Assembly (NCBI GenBank): GCA_964020975.1
Contig: OZ026618.1
Coordinates: forward strand, 34,316,849-34,380,848
DNA length: 64,000 bases
Direction of reading: 5' to 3'
Source: Hermodice carunculata
Lineage: Eukaryota; Annelida; Polychaeta; Eunicida; Amphinomidae
The notes under the pieces were generated by a model, which ran no database searches, was not told the DNA's origin, and saw only the letters and a program-made list of their open reading frames with translations. Position 1 is the stretch's first letter. The number at the start of each line of letters is the position of its first letter. Below, piece after piece: positions 62,062 to 64,000 of the stretch. The position numbers and the translations under genes are program-made.

Positions 62062-62063
62062 GA

Positions 62064-62095
<32 letters not shown>

Positions 62096-62215
62096 AAAAA
62101 TATATATAAATATATATATGTGTGTGTATATATATATATGTATGTATATATTTATTTATATATATATATATTTATATATATATATATTTATATGAGTGTG
62201 TGTGTGTGTTTGTGT
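62062..62215. repeat. (TA)n/(TG)n microsatellite
   Basis: Imperfect TA-rich run ending in a (TG)n segment, directly abutting the MITE's right end. Confidence 0.9.
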
Positions 62216-62456
62216 TCCAATTTCATATGTGTTTACATACAGAGCTACAGTATATATGCAATATAAATATACCTATATTATGTATATGTATCAAATATGT
62301 ATACAGAAAATTTATATGCACCAGGTGCTTCTTGCACTTACATGAGTGATTGGAATTTTTACATATAAGTGAATTCACATGTCAAATTAAATAAATACAG
62401 ATTTAAACGGAAAAAAACGGAAAAAAGACTAATTAGCATGTCAATGTAACTTCCAG

Positions 62457-62720
62457 ATCCCCTGTTCTTCTGCAAGGAGACGCAACGGGGAGCAGAATAC
62501 AAGGGGAATATCTCACAAACACGTTCTGGTTTAACATGTCAACGATGGGATATGACCTTTCCGCATAACCATGGAATAACTGACTCAGCACTGTTCCCAG
62601 AGGATGACTTGAACAGTGCTAAAAATTATTGCAGAAACCCAGATCGAGTAGTTGAAGGACCCTGGTGTTACACAACAGACCCTGGAATGCGTTGGGAATA
62701 CTGTGCTGTTCCATTCTGTC
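62457..62720 (+). CDS. Kringle-domain exon (complete single-exon kringle)
   Basis: Extracellular disulphide-bonded kringle module. The acceptor AACTTCCAG ends at 62456 and the donor GTATGT starts at 62721. The 264-bp exon is symmetric, phase 1-1, the class suited to module shuffling. It encodes about 88 residues with the six kringle cysteines in order: CKETQRGAEYKG, SGLTCQRW, NYCRNPD, GPWCYTTDP, RWEYC and PFC. The hallmark words (YxG near the start, CQRW, RNPD, GPWCYTT, WEYC) are all intact and there is no stop, so this looks like a functional exon. In plasminogen-type kringles a DxD acidic pair follows NP; here it is NPDRVVEG, so the second acid is missing and lysine binding is doubtful. The rest of the gene is not visible: no signal peptide, protease or other kringle lies in the flanks. 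The plus-strand gene probably extends through long introns beyond this window. Host gene unknown. Confidence 0.95.
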
Positions 62721-64000
62721 GTATGTTACCTTATCGTTCAATTCAGGTAGACATTAAAATGTCTTTAAATGTTGCAGTGTTACTGTAAGTTCCTTTTAAG
62801 ACATTGGCCATTCGATCATTTAGTGTAACGGAAATTTCCTTTGATATACTTAATTTCAAATATTGGGCATACTACTCGCTTGGCTTGAATTATGTATTAT
62901 CCTGTACTGGCGCATAAAAGCAACCATATGCTGTAGTGTCCATGCACGACATTTGAACGATATTTGAAGCTTTTGAACCAACGACGAAGAAACAAAATAC
63001 GCAGTTCGTTGCTGTCATGAATCAGTGTGGGGAATTTAATGAAAATGAATGACATGATCAATCTAGATGACCATTGCCCAGATCGGATAATATTTTTCTC
63101 TTCTGTTAATTTCATGGATCAAAATTCACATTTCTCCTCAACTTTCGGATATCACTGGTGCAACACTTGCAAGAATGTGTCATACCTCAAGTAATCTAAA
63201 TATTAATTGACCTTTGCCCACAATCCTCAATACACAGGGTGGAAAATTAAGGAAATATCATGCATACCATATTTTCAACAAAGGACCAGTGCAGGCGGCT
63301 GTTGAGTATGTCTTGCTTTCCATGGGAATGAGGAAGATGCATTTGCAAGGTCACAAAGCCTACGAAAATATCCTTTTCTATGGACCGTTGTGATACTTGA
63401 GTCACTTTACATGAAACAGCAAATGAGAATTTTAGCAAAAGTGTTTACACATAATGATTTGCATTGTAAGCTCCATGCATCCTTAGCACACAACCAGAAC
63501 CAGCATCTCTTTTCAAAGCAAATCATGCATTTTCTCATGAAAATCACTTAGCCATCCACATTATTTATTTCACTTATTCCCTGCCAAGCTTTATCATGCG
63601 ATAAATATATATATATATGGAGAACCGTTTGACATTATATTGCATGAGATCTATATGTGTAAATTAAAAAGCTATTGTGGTGGATGATATAGATCCTTTG
63701 AATCATCCTGCACTTGCGATCAGCTGTCTTGGCATAGTAGTACAGTGGCGAGTCCACCAAAAAATTGAAACCGTTCAACCGGCAAAATACCCAGCTGAAT
63801 TTGGTATCAATCAAAAGATAAAAACCTGAAGTTTAAAGTCAGGTAGGGTGTATGATAAATTTTGTGGTCAGTTTTTATTTATATTGGTTACCATGGCAAC
63901 GAAATTAAGTTTTCGAGGAATAAAGCCAAAAACACCTTATTAACCATAACTTTATACACATACAAAGTACCACTTCACAACTTTACATCAGCATACCTGC
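62721..64000 (+). other. Probable intron downstream of the kringle exon
   Basis: Starts with a consensus donor GTATGTTACC. No further exon was recognised to the end of the window. A short (AT)n lies at 63606-63618. Confidence 0.55.
63887..63900. promoter_or_regulatory. X-box-like palindrome (RFX-type)
   Basis: GTTACCATGGCAAC fits GTTRCC-N2-GGYAAC with one asymmetric position. It is independent of the two copies near 60 kb. Such motifs also occur inside dispersed repeats, so regulation is unproven. Confidence 0.3.

Overview
This is AT-rich, gene-poor, repeat-rich animal DNA, most likely from a marine invertebrate. Three things point that way: no long open frames outside repeats; a clear metazoan extracellular module (a kringle exon bounded by splice sites); and a mix of LINEs, a Helitron-type helicase relic, Tc1-like debris, MITEs, long dinucleotide and trinucleotide runs, and arrays built on 'aaggtcaaggtca'-like units of about 140-145 bp. 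From memory such arrays are common in molluscs and other lophotrochozoans, but I cannot fix the phylum from this window.

Layout, left to right. 0-10 kb: microsatellites, a fold-back inverted repeat (1.86-2.36 kb), a diverged tandem duplication (4.25-5.2 kb) and a degenerate ~145-bp array (6.05-7.2 kb). 11.0-14.1 kb: a plus-strand LINE with endonuclease and reverse-transcriptase (RT) parts, an internal deletion and an inserted block. 18.0-18.6 kb: a minus-strand PIF1/Helitron helicase relic. 25.9-38.9 kb: three diverged, same-orientation copies (A, B, C) of one ancestral block, each missing a different part; copy C carries a perfect 20-bp hairpin. 40.9-42.5 and 46.1-47.0 kb: two more arrays. 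48.7-52.8 kb: a second LINE (minus strand), split inside its RT domain by a 2,682-bp terminal-inverted-repeat element with a perfect 9-bp target duplication; that element carries an exon-like piece of a RecQ-type helicase. 59.4-60.7 kb: a young tandem duplication whose left edge cuts a tRNA-like sequence. 61.6-62.1 kb: Tc1-like transposase debris next to a MITE. 62.46-62.72 kb: a complete kringle domain on one exon.

The kringle exon is the only convincing host coding sequence. Four other short stretches (near 42.7, 48.6, 54.6 and 58.8 kb) have splice-like borders and open frames and are offered as weak exon candidates. No gene can be assembled end to end, so the window most likely lies in long introns and intergenic DNA. 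The most interesting structure is the RecQ-carrying TIR element nested in the LINE: its borders, target duplication and the interrupted LINE reading can all be read directly from the sequence.
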